A stretch of DNA of 64,000 nucleotides, from the NCBI GenBank assembly GCA_001643675.2, contig LSRY02000007.1, forward strand, positions 873,001 to 937,000. Direction: 5' to 3'. Below the pieces are notes generated by a model, which was not told where the DNA came from, made no database searches, and saw only the letters and a list, made by a program, of their open reading frames with translations. The DNA is from Monocercomonoides exilis (lineage: Eukaryota > Preaxostyla > Oxymonadida > Polymastigidae). A program made the position numbers and the translations under genes. This document shows positions 22,974-37,000 of the stretch, in pieces. Within the stretch, counting starts at the first letter, position 1. Every line of letters starts with the position of its first letter.

Positions 22974-24943
22974 ATGGATGAAGTTTTGACTCCTGAAAGC
23001 GAAAGAGTTCCAACACCTCCTCCAAAAATATTTATGGAGGGTATAGGAGAAGAGTTTATTGCGATGCAGGAGGAAGCAGAATCGGCTTCATGCTCAATAT
23101 TGAACGATATTGTTGAATCCGCTGCAGATGAATATATTGAGCGTTATTATCAAAGCCTTGTGCCAGAATACGAAGTTCAGAGGATGCTTGGAGTTTTTGA
23201 TGCAATGCTCGAGGTATTCCTTTCAAAGACTAAAAATTCGTTGAACATATATTTTTGTTTTTTGCAACATTCAGTGGTGCTTTCCCATCAAGGACCAAGG
23301 GGAAATGGAATGTGAAACTTCTCCTTCATGGAAGCCTGGATTACGTTTGATTCTTTTCTTATTTAATTTTTATTTTTGTAATTATAAATATTTTGAAATT
23401 CTTCAAAAGCTCCCCCTCCTCTTCCAATTGATTCTTGGGCTTGTGGAGCTGTTCCTGTTAAAATTGAGCCACGAATTCCCGATTCATTGATGCGACAAGA
23501 ACTTTCATCTTCAAGGCATGCATTATTTTTTTCTTTTTGGGCTTATTGAATATTTTTTTTAAAATAATTACTACAGAATAAGTACAACCAGAGGAAGCCA
23601 CGTCAATCAAAGATATATTGGGGGATCTTCTGCTCAAACTCCGTTGGATGAGACATTGGAAAGAGGTGGCGGAAGTTCTACAATGTCAAGAAAGTTTGGT
23701 GGGTTAAGCGGAAGTGGATTTATATCAAACGATACAAAATCTGGAAAAGGAAGACTCGGAACAGGACAAAAAGGAGGGTTAGGAAATACAAATAATAGAG
23801 GACCTGCGACTGAAGAGAAAAGAGGTTCAAAAGTTGTCATAAGAATGGCCCAACCACTACAACAACAGCCTGCTGTTGGTTCCTCTGCATTGCAAAACGA
23901 AGCTATCAGAGCTGCTGTGGAGGCAGAAAGGAAGCAAAGAGAAGAGGCAAAAGAGAAAATGGCTTTGGTATGTGTTGTTGGAAAGCATTTATAAAGATAG
24001 AAAAGAAAAAAGAAATTCAATTTATTTTTGTTAATGATGGCAAAAGGAAGAAAATTTTCATTGATCAATGCTTATTTGAATTAAAACGCTTTGAATTAAA
24101 TCTTTATAACCTCATTTTCCCAACTGTATTTAAATTTACAACCCCCCACCCCCACCCCCCATCCCCCCACAATGTCTTTCCTTCTCTTTTTATTAATCTA
24201 CTCAGCAAGCGAGGTTGGAACAAGAGCGCACTCAGAAGCTGAAGCAGTCGCTGCGTGGAAAGGCATATGCATACACGACAAATGGCGTTGTTATGCTGAA
24301 GCCAGTAAATCCAGAAAAGCTGGCAGATGTCACAGTTGTACCAAATATCGTCACAAAGAAAGAAGAGCCTGAAATCAAAGAAGAGCCAGCTGATAAACAA
24401 AAAAAGAAAGGAGGAGAAAAAGATACGCAAAAAACACCTTCTTCATCATCATCTTCATTGTCTTCTACTTCAGCAGCAAAAAAAGCAGATTCGTCTTCAA
24501 ATTCTTCTTCTGCTGCTGCATCTTCAAGCAAAACAACTTCAGATAGAAAAACTTCTCCATCAACAATAAAACCATCTTCAAAGCATTTATCTTCCAACGC
24601 TGCATCCACATCAAAGAAGAAAGACGAAACAAAAGACAAAACCAAAGCACCAGCCGCACAGTCGCTGCTTGCTCTGTTCCCCGACCGTCGCGACGGACAG
24701 TTCAAGCCATCTGAAGCAGCCCAGCCGCCAATCCCTGACAATCTCCGCCTTCAGCCTGGTGTGACACTGAAGATTGGCGATCAAGTCAAAAGCGGTGGCC
24801 CTCCCAGACTCGGAAAAAAATCATCCACTGGCGGACCGAAAATGTCTCCTATTGCAGGATTTTCTGGCTCTGGTGGTGGCGCATCGGGAAATTCTCAACT
24901 TTCGTCAATGCTTCTTTCATATCAGGATCGTTCAAAGAAATGA
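22974..24943 (+). CDS. C2orf81/DUF4639-like flagellar-associated protein, five exons
   Basis: Phase-consistent exons are 22974-23213, 23275-23344, 23410-23515, 23577-23967 and 24206-24943 (514 residues, TGA stop). Introns are 61, 65, 61 and 238 nt; the third uses a GC donor. The joined N-terminus contains EEAES..SILNDIVESAADEYI and DAMLEWCFPIKDQGE, then PIDSWACGAVPV; the C-terminus has PDNLRLQPGVTLKIGDQV. From memory, human C2orf81 has matching EEGED..GDILADLL, EWRFLARDEGE, DSWAQGSVPV and PEALKLAPGVS blocks in the same order, so I read this as its homologue. The family is poorly characterised and tends to occur in flagellated organisms; a flagellar role is inference. The middle has a charged coiled-coil-like segment (EAERKQREEAKEKMALQAR...) and a Ser/Lys-rich linker. 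Confidence 0.75.
23516..23576 (+). other. GC-AG intron in the C2orf81 homologue
   Basis: The junction is TTCAAG|GCATGC ... CTACAG|AATAAG, 61 nt. No GT lies near the exon end. The split codon (AG + A) restores the downstream frame that continues for 131 codons, so the GC donor is required by phase. Confidence 0.75.
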
Positions 24944-25171
24944 AATAAATACTGCAATGTTGTTGTCGCAGTCGCACAATTCACTTCATTACCTTCTTTC
25001 TTTGCACTTCGTTGTTTTAGTTTTGAATTTGTTTTTGATTGATTTTACTGATTTCCTGTTCATTTGATTAACCTTTTTTTGATCAGAATTGAATTTTCAA
25101 TTAGTTAAATATGGTACGCTTGATCATATTTTTAATTGTCTTTTCCCAGCCTATTTCGAGGCGGGAGAGCA
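24944..25171. other. Short intergenic spacer
   Basis: About 230 AT-rich bases between two plus-strand genes. A string ATG|GTACGC...CCCAG (about 25111-25149) resembles a mini-exon plus intron, but joining it leads to a frame that stops after about 43 codons, so I do not include it in the next gene. Confidence 0.4.
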
Positions 25172-28100
25172 ATGAATATGAAGGAAAAGGAGGGAGCATG
25201 GAGCGATGCAGCTGCTTTTTCACGTGTTTCTTGGCGAACAATTACTTATATTCTTTTAAGAAACTATTTAGAAAATGAGACTAATTCCCTTTGTACGCAA
25301 GTGCCATACAAAAGAAACTGGCTTCAGTTGGACGTTTGTTAGATTTTTAATGTACTAAAAATACATATTTTGATTTTCACAAGCCAATTCTTTTGATAAC
25401 AAACGTGATTCATAATTGCATAACTGAGGGCATTCTTCTTCGGAGATTTACTCAATATGGTCTTGACACAAAAAAGCTTTTGCTCTTGAAGATGCAGTTT
25501 TGTTTTCAAATGAAGTATTATTGCCTCAAGGCTCTTCTTGAGAATTGTTTGCTCTCTTATAAAAAAAATAATTTTGTTCAATTATCATTTTTGATCTTGT
25601 TTAGACAAGCAAAAAGGATGGACAGTTACTCGAGTTACACTGATGGAAATGCGAGCGATATCATTTCAAGAAAATATTGTTGCTGAATCTGCTTCAAAGA
25701 TACAAATTAATTTGCCGGAATTACAAGATCGTGCAAAAAAGAAAGCGTTATCATCATCAAATTACATTCAAAAGTATTCATTGCTTAATTCTCTATCATT
25801 TCATTAAATTCTATTGCTTCTATTGCAGCACTTTTAGTTTTATAAGTCAAAAGAGGGTTTTTGTTGAATTATCAAAAACCCCGACAGAGCAAAAGCTTAT
25901 GATTTCAAATTTGTGTCATTCACTTTTAATGTTTCAATTATACTCTCCTGTTCATGTTGGCTATGATGTGTTTGCTGCTCATTTGAAGCCTCTCAATCCG
26001 TCCCCATCTGATATTGTCTTGGAGAGCTTCATTTGCAAGACTACACCATATTCGTTCTGGAAGACAGCGAGTAATATTTCATTCCCCAAAGTCAATGTTT
26101 GTAGAAGTAAAGTCAGATTGTTTCTGACTCAACACACTGGATTTGCACCTTGGATCAACAAACTGCACTTCCTCAAAGAAGATGAAATGAATATCGTTAT
26201 TGACACTTTCAAAGATAGTTCTTTGATAATAATATTTATCCCCAATAACCGTGAAACATATATTAACCTCGATCCAATAGATTTCAGTTGCGTGCTTGTT
26301 CCAAGCTCATTACAATCAAAAGCTCAAATATCCAGGATTTTTTCACAGGAACATCAAAGCCAGTTTTATTCTGCTTCACAGCAAGCAGAAGATTCACATG
26401 GTTCAAATGATCAAAGAGGAAGTTGCATATGTGCATCTCAGCATATGCCCAATGTCAAGCCACACATCTGGATTGAAATTACTGGTGTTCATTTGCTGAA
26501 GGAAAAGACATTTAATGCAAAAAACTGCACTACCAGTAATGTTGGGGAAACTGCTCATTTCCAAATGAATGAAAAGGAGAAAGAAATTGAAAGAGAAATA
26601 AAAGCGAGAACAGAATTTAAGTCAGAAATTGAAACAGGGAAATTCAACCGCGACTCATCCCAGTACGAAAAGACAACATTACCGAATGAAGTTTGCCAAG
26701 AAGCAAGTATAGAAAAAGAGCAAATGATGCATTTTGCAAGAAACGCCTCGAAAGCCCGTGAAAACACAGAAAAAGATGCCTCCCCCACTCAAAACCAGGC
26801 AAAAGAGGAAGATTCCAGTCGGAATCTGAACACAGAGCCTTCACACAAACACTTAGCGACACGCCTATTGACCTCAGACCCTATCAGAGCTGTGCACTTA
26901 CCTTCGGAAAGGTCACAGTCGCTGCATCACAACTATCTTTCTTCTTCTTCTGACTCCATTGCTTTGCCTTCTCTGTCTCCTCTGACTCCTCTGGCTCCTC
27001 TTCCTCCGCCTCCTCCTCAGCCTTCACATCCTTCACACCCTTCACAGTCTTTACAACCTTTACAACCTTTACAACCTTCTCCCTTCCCTCGGGCACTCCC
27101 TTCCGCACAGCCTTCTCAGCCTCCCCTTCCTTTGCTCTCCTCTGCTCCTCTGCTCAGCCAACCGGCCTATGCTTCTTCTGGGATCCAGTCCCATCTGCAC
27201 CCAGCTCGCCAGCTAGTTCCGAATGCTCCTGGATCTCGTTCTTCTGCTATTTCATCCTCATCTTCCATTTCTTCTTCAACTTCTTCTTCTTTATCATCTT
27301 CTTCTTCTCTTTCTCCTCAAAAGGAATCCGACAAGCCCCCCGTAGCCTCTGCATCCAGTCCCTTCCAGCATTCCCTACAGCCTCCCCAGCCCCTTCAGCC
27401 CATTCAGTCCCTTCAGCCCCATCTGATTCTGCCCCGCAGATCGCACTCTGCAGACTTCGATGTTGTCCCTCTGTCCGTTCGTGTCTCCAGCCCTCGTCAT
27501 TCATTTTCGGCACCTCCTCTGCCTAGTCTCTGCAAAAGTGCCAGTAAATATGTTCTCCCTCACCTTCCTCCCCAAAATTGTTCATGTATTTTCCCTCACT
27601 CACACCCACAGACACAGCGCTTCACTTATATGCATGCACAATTACTTACACATTCTACTCCTCCTCCAACTACTACTACTACTTCTTCTTCTCATCTTGC
27701 GAGTTCTGTCTCTAACTCTGCTTATGCTTCTACCTCTGCCTCTTCTTCTTCTTCTTCTTCTTCTTCTTCTTCTTCTTCTTCTTCTTCTTCTTCTTCTTCT
27801 TCTTCTTCTTCTTCTTCATTTACAAATACAACTTCTGCAACTGCATCTTCATTTCGCACATCTTCATTTGCCTCGCCTGCATCACACGGAGAATCCCACC
27901 ACTCAATCAATGCTCGTAACTCATCCTTCTCCTCCTCCTCTTCTTCTTCTTCTCGTTCACCTTCACTTCTACAAACCAAAGGAACCAAAGCCAACATTTT
28001 CTCAGAAATTCCATCAACTATGACACCTGTACAGCAAAGGCAACAGATGGCTTCAACAGAATTATCGGTGCTTCACTCACATTCATTGCATCAACCTCTT

Positions 28101-31100
28101 TCTCAATCACTTCCTCTTCCTCCACCCCCTCCTCCTCCTCCTCCAACTTCTCCTTTGTCAAACGTTCTTCGGATTTTGCCGCCTCCTCCGCCTTCTTCGC
28201 CTTCTATTCCTGTTTCTATTCCATTTTCTATTCTTAATTCCAATCACCTTCCTCCACCACCACCTCCTCCACCCCCATCTCTATCACAGATGCCTTCTTC
28301 TTCTTCTTCTACTACTACTGCCAATACTAATATCAATACTAATGCTGTTGCTAGTACTGGTAGTGGTACTGGAAGTCGCTCTGATCCCTCTCAGTTTATT
28401 CCTTTACGCTCACAGCCTCTTCTTCCTGCTATTTCATCATCATCATCATCATCTTCTTCTTCTTCTTCTGTTACAACTACATCTGCTTCCTCCTCTTCCT
28501 CTACCTCTTCTTCCTCCTCCTCTTCTTCTTCCTCTGCCTCAATCTCCAATCACCCCCATCCTCCTCGCTCTTCCTCCTCTTCTCCCCTGTCCATGCTCCA
28601 CACCGACTCCACAGCCATTTCTGGTTCAGGCCGCTCTTCTGATGCTTCTCTGATGCCTCATGGATCCACTTATGCCTTCTTCGAAAGCGCCAACAGCGCA
28701 GACAACAGCTCAAACAATAGCCCTCTCTCCCTCAAGTCTGCCGGCGGCTCTTGCCATTCGTGCAATCTGAGCAATCTGAGCAACTTGAGCAATTCGTGTG
28801 GAATGGGGAGATCTCGTGTTTCACATAGAATGCATCGATCACCCAGCAGTTTCTCATCACCCTCTCAGCATTCACAACGTTCACAGCGTTCACAGCGTTC
28901 ACAGCCTTCTCGAAATTCTCGTGTTTCTCCTTTTCTTCCAGCAGTCACACGCAACAACACCACACTAACCATTCCATACGACCGCCCTCAAAGACGAAGC
29001 TGCTCTCCACAGAGCAGCCGAGAATCAAGAAATTCATTACATTCCACTCGGACCTATTCGCATTTCCGGTCGCTTTCTTGTTCACATTCAGAGAAGCTGA
29101 CAAGATCACTGGGTTCTTCTGCTTCTGTTGCTTCTGCTGTCTCTGCTGGTGCTGCTGTGCCGATGGCTTCTTCTGCCTCCTCCTCTTCCTCTTCCTCTTC
29201 TTCCTCTTCCTCCTCCTCGTCTTCATCCTCCTCTTCGTCATCCTCCTCCTCCTCTTCTTCTTCTTCCTCCTCCTCCTCTTCTTCTTCTGCCCCTGCCCCT
29301 GTCTCTGCCCCTACCTCTGCCTCTGCCTCTTGTTCTTCCCCAAAGAATCACTCAACCCATCCTTTATCTGACTCGTCCTCTCTCACATCCTCTCCAACCT
29401 CTTCTCATTCAACCACCACTCCCATCACCTCCTCTTCCTCTTCTGCTTCTGTCTCTGCCTCAGGAACAGTCTCAGTCTCAGCCACCGCTTCTGCCTCTGC
29501 CTCTGCTTCCGGCTCCGCCTCAGCTTCTGCTTCTGCTTCTGCTTCAGGTTCTGCCTCAGGCTCTGGTTCAGGCACAGGTTCAGGGTCAGGGTCAGGCTCA
29601 GCATCGACATCTCCATTCACTTCTGACTCAACCTCAAAGACTGCTGTTCCGCCTTCTTCGGCTTCGACTTCTGAGACTTCTGCTTCTGCCTCTTCTTCTT
29701 CTTCTACTTCTCCTGCTGTTATCTCTTCTTCCTCTTCTGCTACTAATTGTACTTCTTCTTCTGCTCCTACTACCTCCTCCTCCTCCTCCTCCTCCTCCTC
29801 CTCTTCCACCTCTTCTTCTTCCTCTTCAAAGCGCAAATCTCGCACTGCCTCTTCCACAGCCTATTCTTCCGTGTCTCCGCCGGCAACCACGCCTTCACAT
29901 TCAACAGCTACAACTGTCTCTGATCCTTCTTCTTCACCTTCTTCTTCTGCTGCTACTACTACTTCCTCTTCCTCCTCTTCCAGTTCTGTCATTCTTGGTT
30001 CTTCTATCAAGTGCTTACCAGGATCTTCCTCATCCTCATCATCATCTTCTTCCTCCTCCTCCTCTTCTTCTTCTTCTTCTCTTCAGGCGTCTTCTGTTTC
30101 CTTGAACCAGAAGATTGAGCGAGGCAGTCCTTATTCGGTGTTTTCTCCACACAGCTCTTATTATCTGCATACCCCACCTCAGACAACTTCACTATCAGCA
30201 CATCAAAACTACGGTATGTATGTTAACTCAAATGCATCAACATTAGAATTCACCTCTCCACATTCTTCTTCTTCCTCCTCCTCTTCCTCCTCATCTACTC
30301 CTCTCTCATCTTCCTCTTCCTCTTCTTCTAACTTGATCCCACCATCATCTGCATCTTCATCTCTCCATGCTTTGTTTACAACCCAGCCATATCCCCAATC
30401 AAATACAATCCAGAATTCCCTGCCCCAATCATTTTCTCGTCCCCATCCTCACACTCACTCTCAACCTCACCCTCATCCTTATCCCAATCCTCATTCTCTT
30501 GCACATTATCATTCTCAAACACCACCACAGCCATCTTATACACAGCCCCCACAGCTTCTTCAGCACACCTCTCTTCTCCAGGTCTCTTTGGTTCCTCCTT
30601 CTCCACCCTTTCCACCCTTTCCTCCTTCTCCTCCTTCTCCTTCTTTGCGCCATCAGAATTCTTTTCCTCTTCCTCTTCCTCTTCCTCTTCAGCACGACTC
30701 GTCGTCGTTCTCGTTGTTTGCCTTGCGCAGTTCTTCGTCTGGCTCCCCTTCATCCCACGCCACAACTGCTGATTCTGCTGTTAGCTCAAACAGAGTGAAT
30801 GAAATAATAAGAGAAATAACTCGTGTTCCATTGGTGTTGTCAAGTAATAATAATAGTAATAATAATAATAATAACTTTGTTGTTCCATCAGAATTTGAAA
30901 AAGAAAAGTTGTTTTCAAATGAAAGTGAAAGTGAAAGAAAGAATGTTGCAAACAGCAGATCAGAATTTGAAGTGTATCACAGTCAGCAAATGAGCATGTT
31001 AGCAGAGCAAGACCAATTAGAAGTTCATCAAAGAAATGGCAATAATAATAATGTTGTTGGTAATATTTATGATAGTAGAAATAAAAGTGGTAAAAATCAT

Positions 31101-34006
31101 AAAGAGTCAGCCTTGTCATTGGACAGGCAAGAAGTGTCAAACAATACTCAAAAAGATGTTTCAATAGACCGAAATAAAAATATTGCTAATAATAACTCCA
31201 AAAACAGATATGTCAATTTGATGTCAGATGAAAGTGATGCTGTTGTCAATAGCCAGAGAGAACTGTGCAAAGGAACACAAAATGCCGAAGGACTGTTGAG
31301 GTTGTGTGGAAATGCTGAAGGTGAAAGCAAAGTGCCTCGCTTAGCTGTGAGGAGGCATTCGTTCTGCACACTGAGTGATTCGTGCCCGTATTCGTATTTT
31401 ATAACCAGCGATGAAGAAGAGAAGAGCAGACAAGACAAAGACTCGTTCAGCTTGAATGATGTGAAAATCGCCAACACAGAAAGATTCTGTTGTTGTGATG
31501 GAAACGAAGAAGAAAGTCTCACTGGAAAACGGGAAAGGCAATTTGTGTCGTCTTCATCAAACGTGTTGAATTCTTCTTCAATGCCGCATTCACCTTCTTC
31601 CTCTTCCTCTTCCTCTTCCTCTTCCTCTTCCTCTTCCAATTCTTTCTCACACACTCCTTCAACGCCCTTCGGCAACCACCCTTTTATGTTTAGTAGAGCT
31701 TTAAACCAGAAAAAGCGCATGTGCTATCCTTATTTGTCTCATACACCGTCGCAGCCTGCTGTCAGCACACAGAGCCTGCCCCGCACCACGCCCCGCCTGC
31801 ATCCAGATGCGACCCCGTTCCAGCCCTCCACACACCCCCACCTCCATCTTCACCTCCATCTTCATTCGGGATCCCATTCACCGCTCCAGCACCAGTCGTA
31901 TTCGGTGTCGCCCCCGCTGTCGCCGTCTAAGTTGCAATCGCAGTTACAGTTTCAGTCTCAACCTCAATCTCAGTTTCAATCTCAGTTTCAGTCACAATCG
32001 CAATCGCAACCACAAACACAATCGCAAACACAATTGCTCGCTTCTGCCGGTTCCCATTCATCTCCGAGCCCACCTGCTCATCTTCATCCACACTCTCACT
32101 CTCATTCTCCTTCTTCTCATTCTCATTCTCACTCTCACTCTCATTCCCATTCTCATGCGCATTCTCACTCACAACCTCACTCACACACTCACCCACACCC
32201 ACATTCTCATGCTCATGCTCATGCTCATACACACTCCAATATCGAGCCACTCTCTCCCACACACTCCCAGATGCTTATACAGCCACACTCTCACACACAA
32301 TCACACTTATATTCACACACTCACTCACACACACTTTCACAATCACCTTCACAATCACCCTCACTTACACAATCACCAACACGCCCACACCCACACTCAC
32401 AACCACACTCACAATCACAATCACAGCCGTCTTCACGGCCAGGCCCGCATTCAAGCGAAGTCACACAGGAGCATCCTTTGCCAGTCTCACGCGAAGTAGG
32501 CAGCTCACCCGGAATTAACAGCGTTGAGACCAGCCGAGCAAAGCTTGCACCGCCTTCTCCTCCTTATTTTACAAAGAATAACTTCTATTATCCTTCCTCT
32601 TCTTCCTCTTCTTCCTCTTCTTCCTCATCATCATCGTCAGTATCGTCGTCATCATCGACTTCTTCTTCTTCTTTTTATCCTTCTTATCCTTCATCTTCAA
32701 CTCCTTCTACAATTGCTGTTTCTTCTTCTTCTCCCTCTTCTTCTTTCCCATCATCATCAACATCCTCTTCCTCTTCTTCTTCCTCTCTAGTTTTATCTTC
32801 TTCTTCTTCTTTTTCAGCAAGACCTTCTGTTTCTGTCATTTTGAACCCTTCAAACAGCCCCTCTTGCTCCTCTGCCTCTTCCTCTCCTGCCTTGTCCCAC
32901 TCCAGTTCTGTTTCGCACCTTCCATTGTACCCGACACCTCCGAAGCAAGCTTACCCTCTTTACAGAGTCGAATTTTCTTCTACTTCTGTTGCCTCTCCAA
33001 ACCAGCGGAGGAAAATCAACTCGTCGCCTCAGTACCCTCCGACAAATTCGTCCCCATCTTCGCATGATTACGCTTATTCCCCTGTTGGTTCTTCCACAAT
33101 CAGATCTTCTTCATTCTCTTCCTCTTCATCCTCTTCCTCTTCATCATCATCTTCTTCTTCTTCTGCTTCCTCTTCCTCTACTTCTTCTGCTTCTGCTTTG
33201 AATGTATCTTTGTCTACTGCATCTCCATCGTCAACAACATCTGCTGCTGTTGCCACGTCTTCTCTGACTGCTGCCAGAAACAAGTTGTATTCTCCCCCTT
33301 CCTCTCTCCGTTCACTTTCTGAGTCAAACCTCTCAAACGAAGCTAACTCCTTTTATCATTCCTCTTCTCCTTTGCCTTCTCCTTCTCCTTCCTCTTCTTC
33401 CTCTTCTGTCTCTGTCTCGCCTATGAATCAGCTTACTCCTCTTCCTTTTCCTTCTTCTGCTTCTTCTGCTTCTTCTGCTTCTCCTGCTTCTCCTTCTGCT
33501 TTTGTCCATTTCCCTTACACCTCTCCTCTGAATCAGTCACAGATCCCTGCCAGCCCTGTTAATTATCCTCCTTCTTCAAGCAAGCCTTCTTCAGTGCACC
33601 TGCAATCTTCATCGTCAAATGCTCCTTCTTCTTCTTCTTCTTCCTCTTCTTCCTTTACTTCCTCTTCCTCTTCTCCTTCCTCTTCTTCCCCTTCTCACTT
33701 GACGCTTTCAACACATTCTGCTGCTGCTTCAAACAGAGTGACATCTGCTCCTCCTCCCAGACACCATTCTCTTTCTTCTCAATCTCCCTCCTCTTCCCGT
33801 TCTTCTTCTTCTTCTTCTCTCATCATCTCCTCTTCTCCTTCTCCTTCTCCTCATTCATCATCATCTTCTTCTTCTTCTTCTTCTTCCTCCTCCTCCTCCT
33901 CTTCTTCTTCTTCCTCATTAGCAGCAACAGTTGTCCATTCAGAAAGCACCCCTTCTGTCTTCCCTCAGAACAGCGTCGAACTTTCAGCACGATTCGAGCC
34001 TGCTTA

Positions 34007-34038
<32 letters not shown>

Positions 34039-37000
34039 CTCATCTGTGGCCTCCTCCTATCACAGCTACTACAACTGTGATTGCTCCTTCCCCTTCTCCT
34101 GCTCCTGCCCCTGCCCCTGCCCCTGCTTTTGTCGCTTCTTCTCCTTCGACTGGTTCTCTTTCTCATCCTCAAATGAACTATTCGATTTCTCCTCCTTCAA
34201 CTTCTGCTTCCTCATCTGCTTCCTCATCTGCTTCCTCAATCCCATCTTCTTCCTCCTCCTCTTCTTCTTCTTCATCTTCTTTTCATTATCCCCGATCCAC
34301 CAATCCATCTCCTGCGTCCTACACTTCTCATGCCCCTGTTCATCTTCCTACCTCTTCTTCTTCCTCATTGTCTGCCCTCTCTTTGCCTGATGTCCCTTCC
34401 TCTGCTCGTTCCATTCCTTCTAATTCGCCCACCCCTTCTCCTTCTGCCTCGTCAAACAAGATTTCCTTCACTGCGCAATCTTCTTCTTCCTATCTGCATT
34501 CATCCACCCTCACCTCCCTCTCTTCTTCTCTTTCCACCTCCCTCTCCTCTTCTCCCTCAGACTCTCTTCCTCTTTCTCTTCCTCTTCCTCCCCAGACCAC
34601 AAACTCTTCAGAGGCCAAGCTGACCCCACTCATTTATTATGCTCAGCACAGCCAGAAGCTGTCTGCTTCGTCTGCCAATGCGCTTCTGCCTATGCCAGAC
34701 GAAGAAAACATTCCGCAGAACGCAGACGAAGTGGCTGATGAAGATGCGGAGGATGGAGAAGAGAAGGAGAAGGGAAAGGGAGAAAAGGAAGAAGAAGAGG
34801 GGAAGGAGGAGGAAGAGGAGGAAGGAGAGGAGGTAAAAAAGGAAGAAGAAGAAAATGGAAAGTGCAAAGGAGAAGAGGAGGAGGAAGATAAAGGCAAAGA
34901 CAAAGACAAAAGAGAAGATGAAGGTATAGAAAACGAGAAAGATAAAGAAAAGAAAGTGGAAGAAGAAGAAGAAGGAGAAGGAAAAGAGGATGAAGATTCT
35001 ATTTCTCATTCGCCTCTGTTGGATCTTCCTTATCGTGTGCGTGTGCTTCCAGGTGTTGTGCACTCTCAACAGCCTGCCTTTTTCTATTCTCCTTCGATTT
35101 CATCATCATCATCATCATCTTCTTCTTCTTCCTCAACTACTACAACGGCAAATACTACTACTACTACTTCTACTTCTACTTCTACTTCTACTTCTACTAC
35201 TGCTACTGCTACTGCTTCTTCTGACTCTTCTGCTTCTTCTGCTTCTTCTGCTTCTTCTGACTCTTCTGCTTCTTCTGCTTCTTCTGCTTCTACAACAACT
35301 GCTTCTACTATTCCAACTTCTTCTTCTTCTTCATCCTCATCCTCTTCTTCATCCTCTTCTTCATCCTCTTCTTCATCCTCTTCTTCATCCTCTTCTTCAT
35401 CCTCTTCAGCTTCTTCCCCTTCTCCCACCACCTCTTCTTCTTCTTCTTCTTCTTCTTCTTCTTCTTCTTCTTCTTCTTCTTCTTCTTCTTCTTCTTCCTC
35501 TTCCTCTTCCTCTTCCTCTTCCTCCTCCTCTCCACCCCAAGAATTGCCAGAAGACGATAATTCTCTTCCTGAATACTCACACACCCAGCGCAGTTATTCT
35601 GCAGCCAAAGTCGAGTCCACCGACTATCCTGCTGTCAAGACAGACCCTCTCATCGCCACTGCTCCTTCTTTCCCGACAGCCCCTTTGAATCTGCCTTCAG
35701 TGACACTCCACGACACGAACGAAGCAGGCAAGCATTTTGACAAGAGAACAGAGACACACAAAGAGAGATATGTGTTGAATCAACAACAGCAGCAACAGCA
35801 GCAATCACAACAACAGATATGGAAATCTCAGAAATCACAAAGTTCTCATCCTCCCTTCAATCACACCCAGGGAAATAAAAGCGACTCATATCGCTACCAG
35901 GCAAATGAGCGCACTGTTTATTCGAACTACACCCAAGCTGCTCCTTCCACACCTGCTTCGTCTTCTCCTTCATTTGTGTACACTCACAGACAGCCTCAGC
36001 CAGACCCGCAGCCGCTGGAGCCTGGGCAATTCACCTCGATGGTGATGTCAGAGACTTCTTCTTTGACATATTCTCCTTCTCCTTCTTCCTCCTCGTCCTC
36101 TTCTTCCAGTTCTTCTGCTGCCCATCCGTCTTTATCTTCTCCACACAATTTACATTCCTCTTCGTCTTCGTCTTCCTTGTCTACTCCATCTTCTCTTCTA
36201 TCAACTATTTCTTCTTCTTCTTCCTCTTCTTCTTCTTCTTCTTATTCCCATTCCCATTCCCACTCTCACTCTCACTCTCACTCTCCTCCACGGCCTTCTT
36301 CTTCATCCTATCAAAACCAGTCTAATCTGTGCTTGTCCTACTCTTCCCTTGCCCCTGCTCAATATCCTTTCCCTCCTATTCCTGTTTCCTCCATTCCTGC
36401 TTCTTCTTCTGCTGCTCCTTATGTTTCCTCTGTTTCTTCATCTGTTTCTTCTAATTCTTCTATTTCATCTTCTCTTCCACTCCCTGGCCCCGTTCCCATC
36501 TCCTCCTCTGGCTCTCCCTCTTACCCTTATTCCTCCTCCTCCTCTTCTTCTTCTTCTTCCTCTTCCTCCTCCTCCTCCTCTTTCATCCTATCCGAAGCAG
36601 ACAACATGACTTCTTCTGTATACGACTCCACTGGCTCTGAGGAACCCAGACAAAGCAGAAGCAGCGATTCTCGGTGGCGGCCTGGCAGTTTGAACCAGAT
36701 GCACAGCATCAGCCCCCGCAGTGAGAACACAACTTACTCGCTTTTCCAGAACACCATTGCGCCTTCGTCGTCGTATTCACTCAGACTCGCTGAGTTTGCT
36801 GATCCACCACTCCCATTTTCGCCGGTGAGCCAGTCGATTTACCAGAAAAGTCAGTTCCAAAGCGCAGATTCTTCAGTCACTCCATCTTCTTCTGCTTCTT
36901 CTGCTTCTTCTTCCGCTTCTGCTTCTGTTTCGTCTGGTTCTTCATACCTCCGCTCGTATCCTTCTCCTTATCTTTCCCCAAACAGGCCCAGATCCTCTTC

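Noticed and set aside
25111-25304. Mini-exon ATG plus intron upstream of the giant gene giving MPISRRESNEYEG
   Set aside because: That frame stops after about 43 codons and does not lead into the downstream exons; the frame from ATG 25172 does.
29405-35584. Long poly-Glu, poly-Leu and Lys/Arg-rich frames opposite or overlapping the Ser-rich gene
   Set aside because: Direct consequences of TCT/TCC/TCA repeats read in other frames; the non-repeat parts are coding only in the plus-strand Ser frame.
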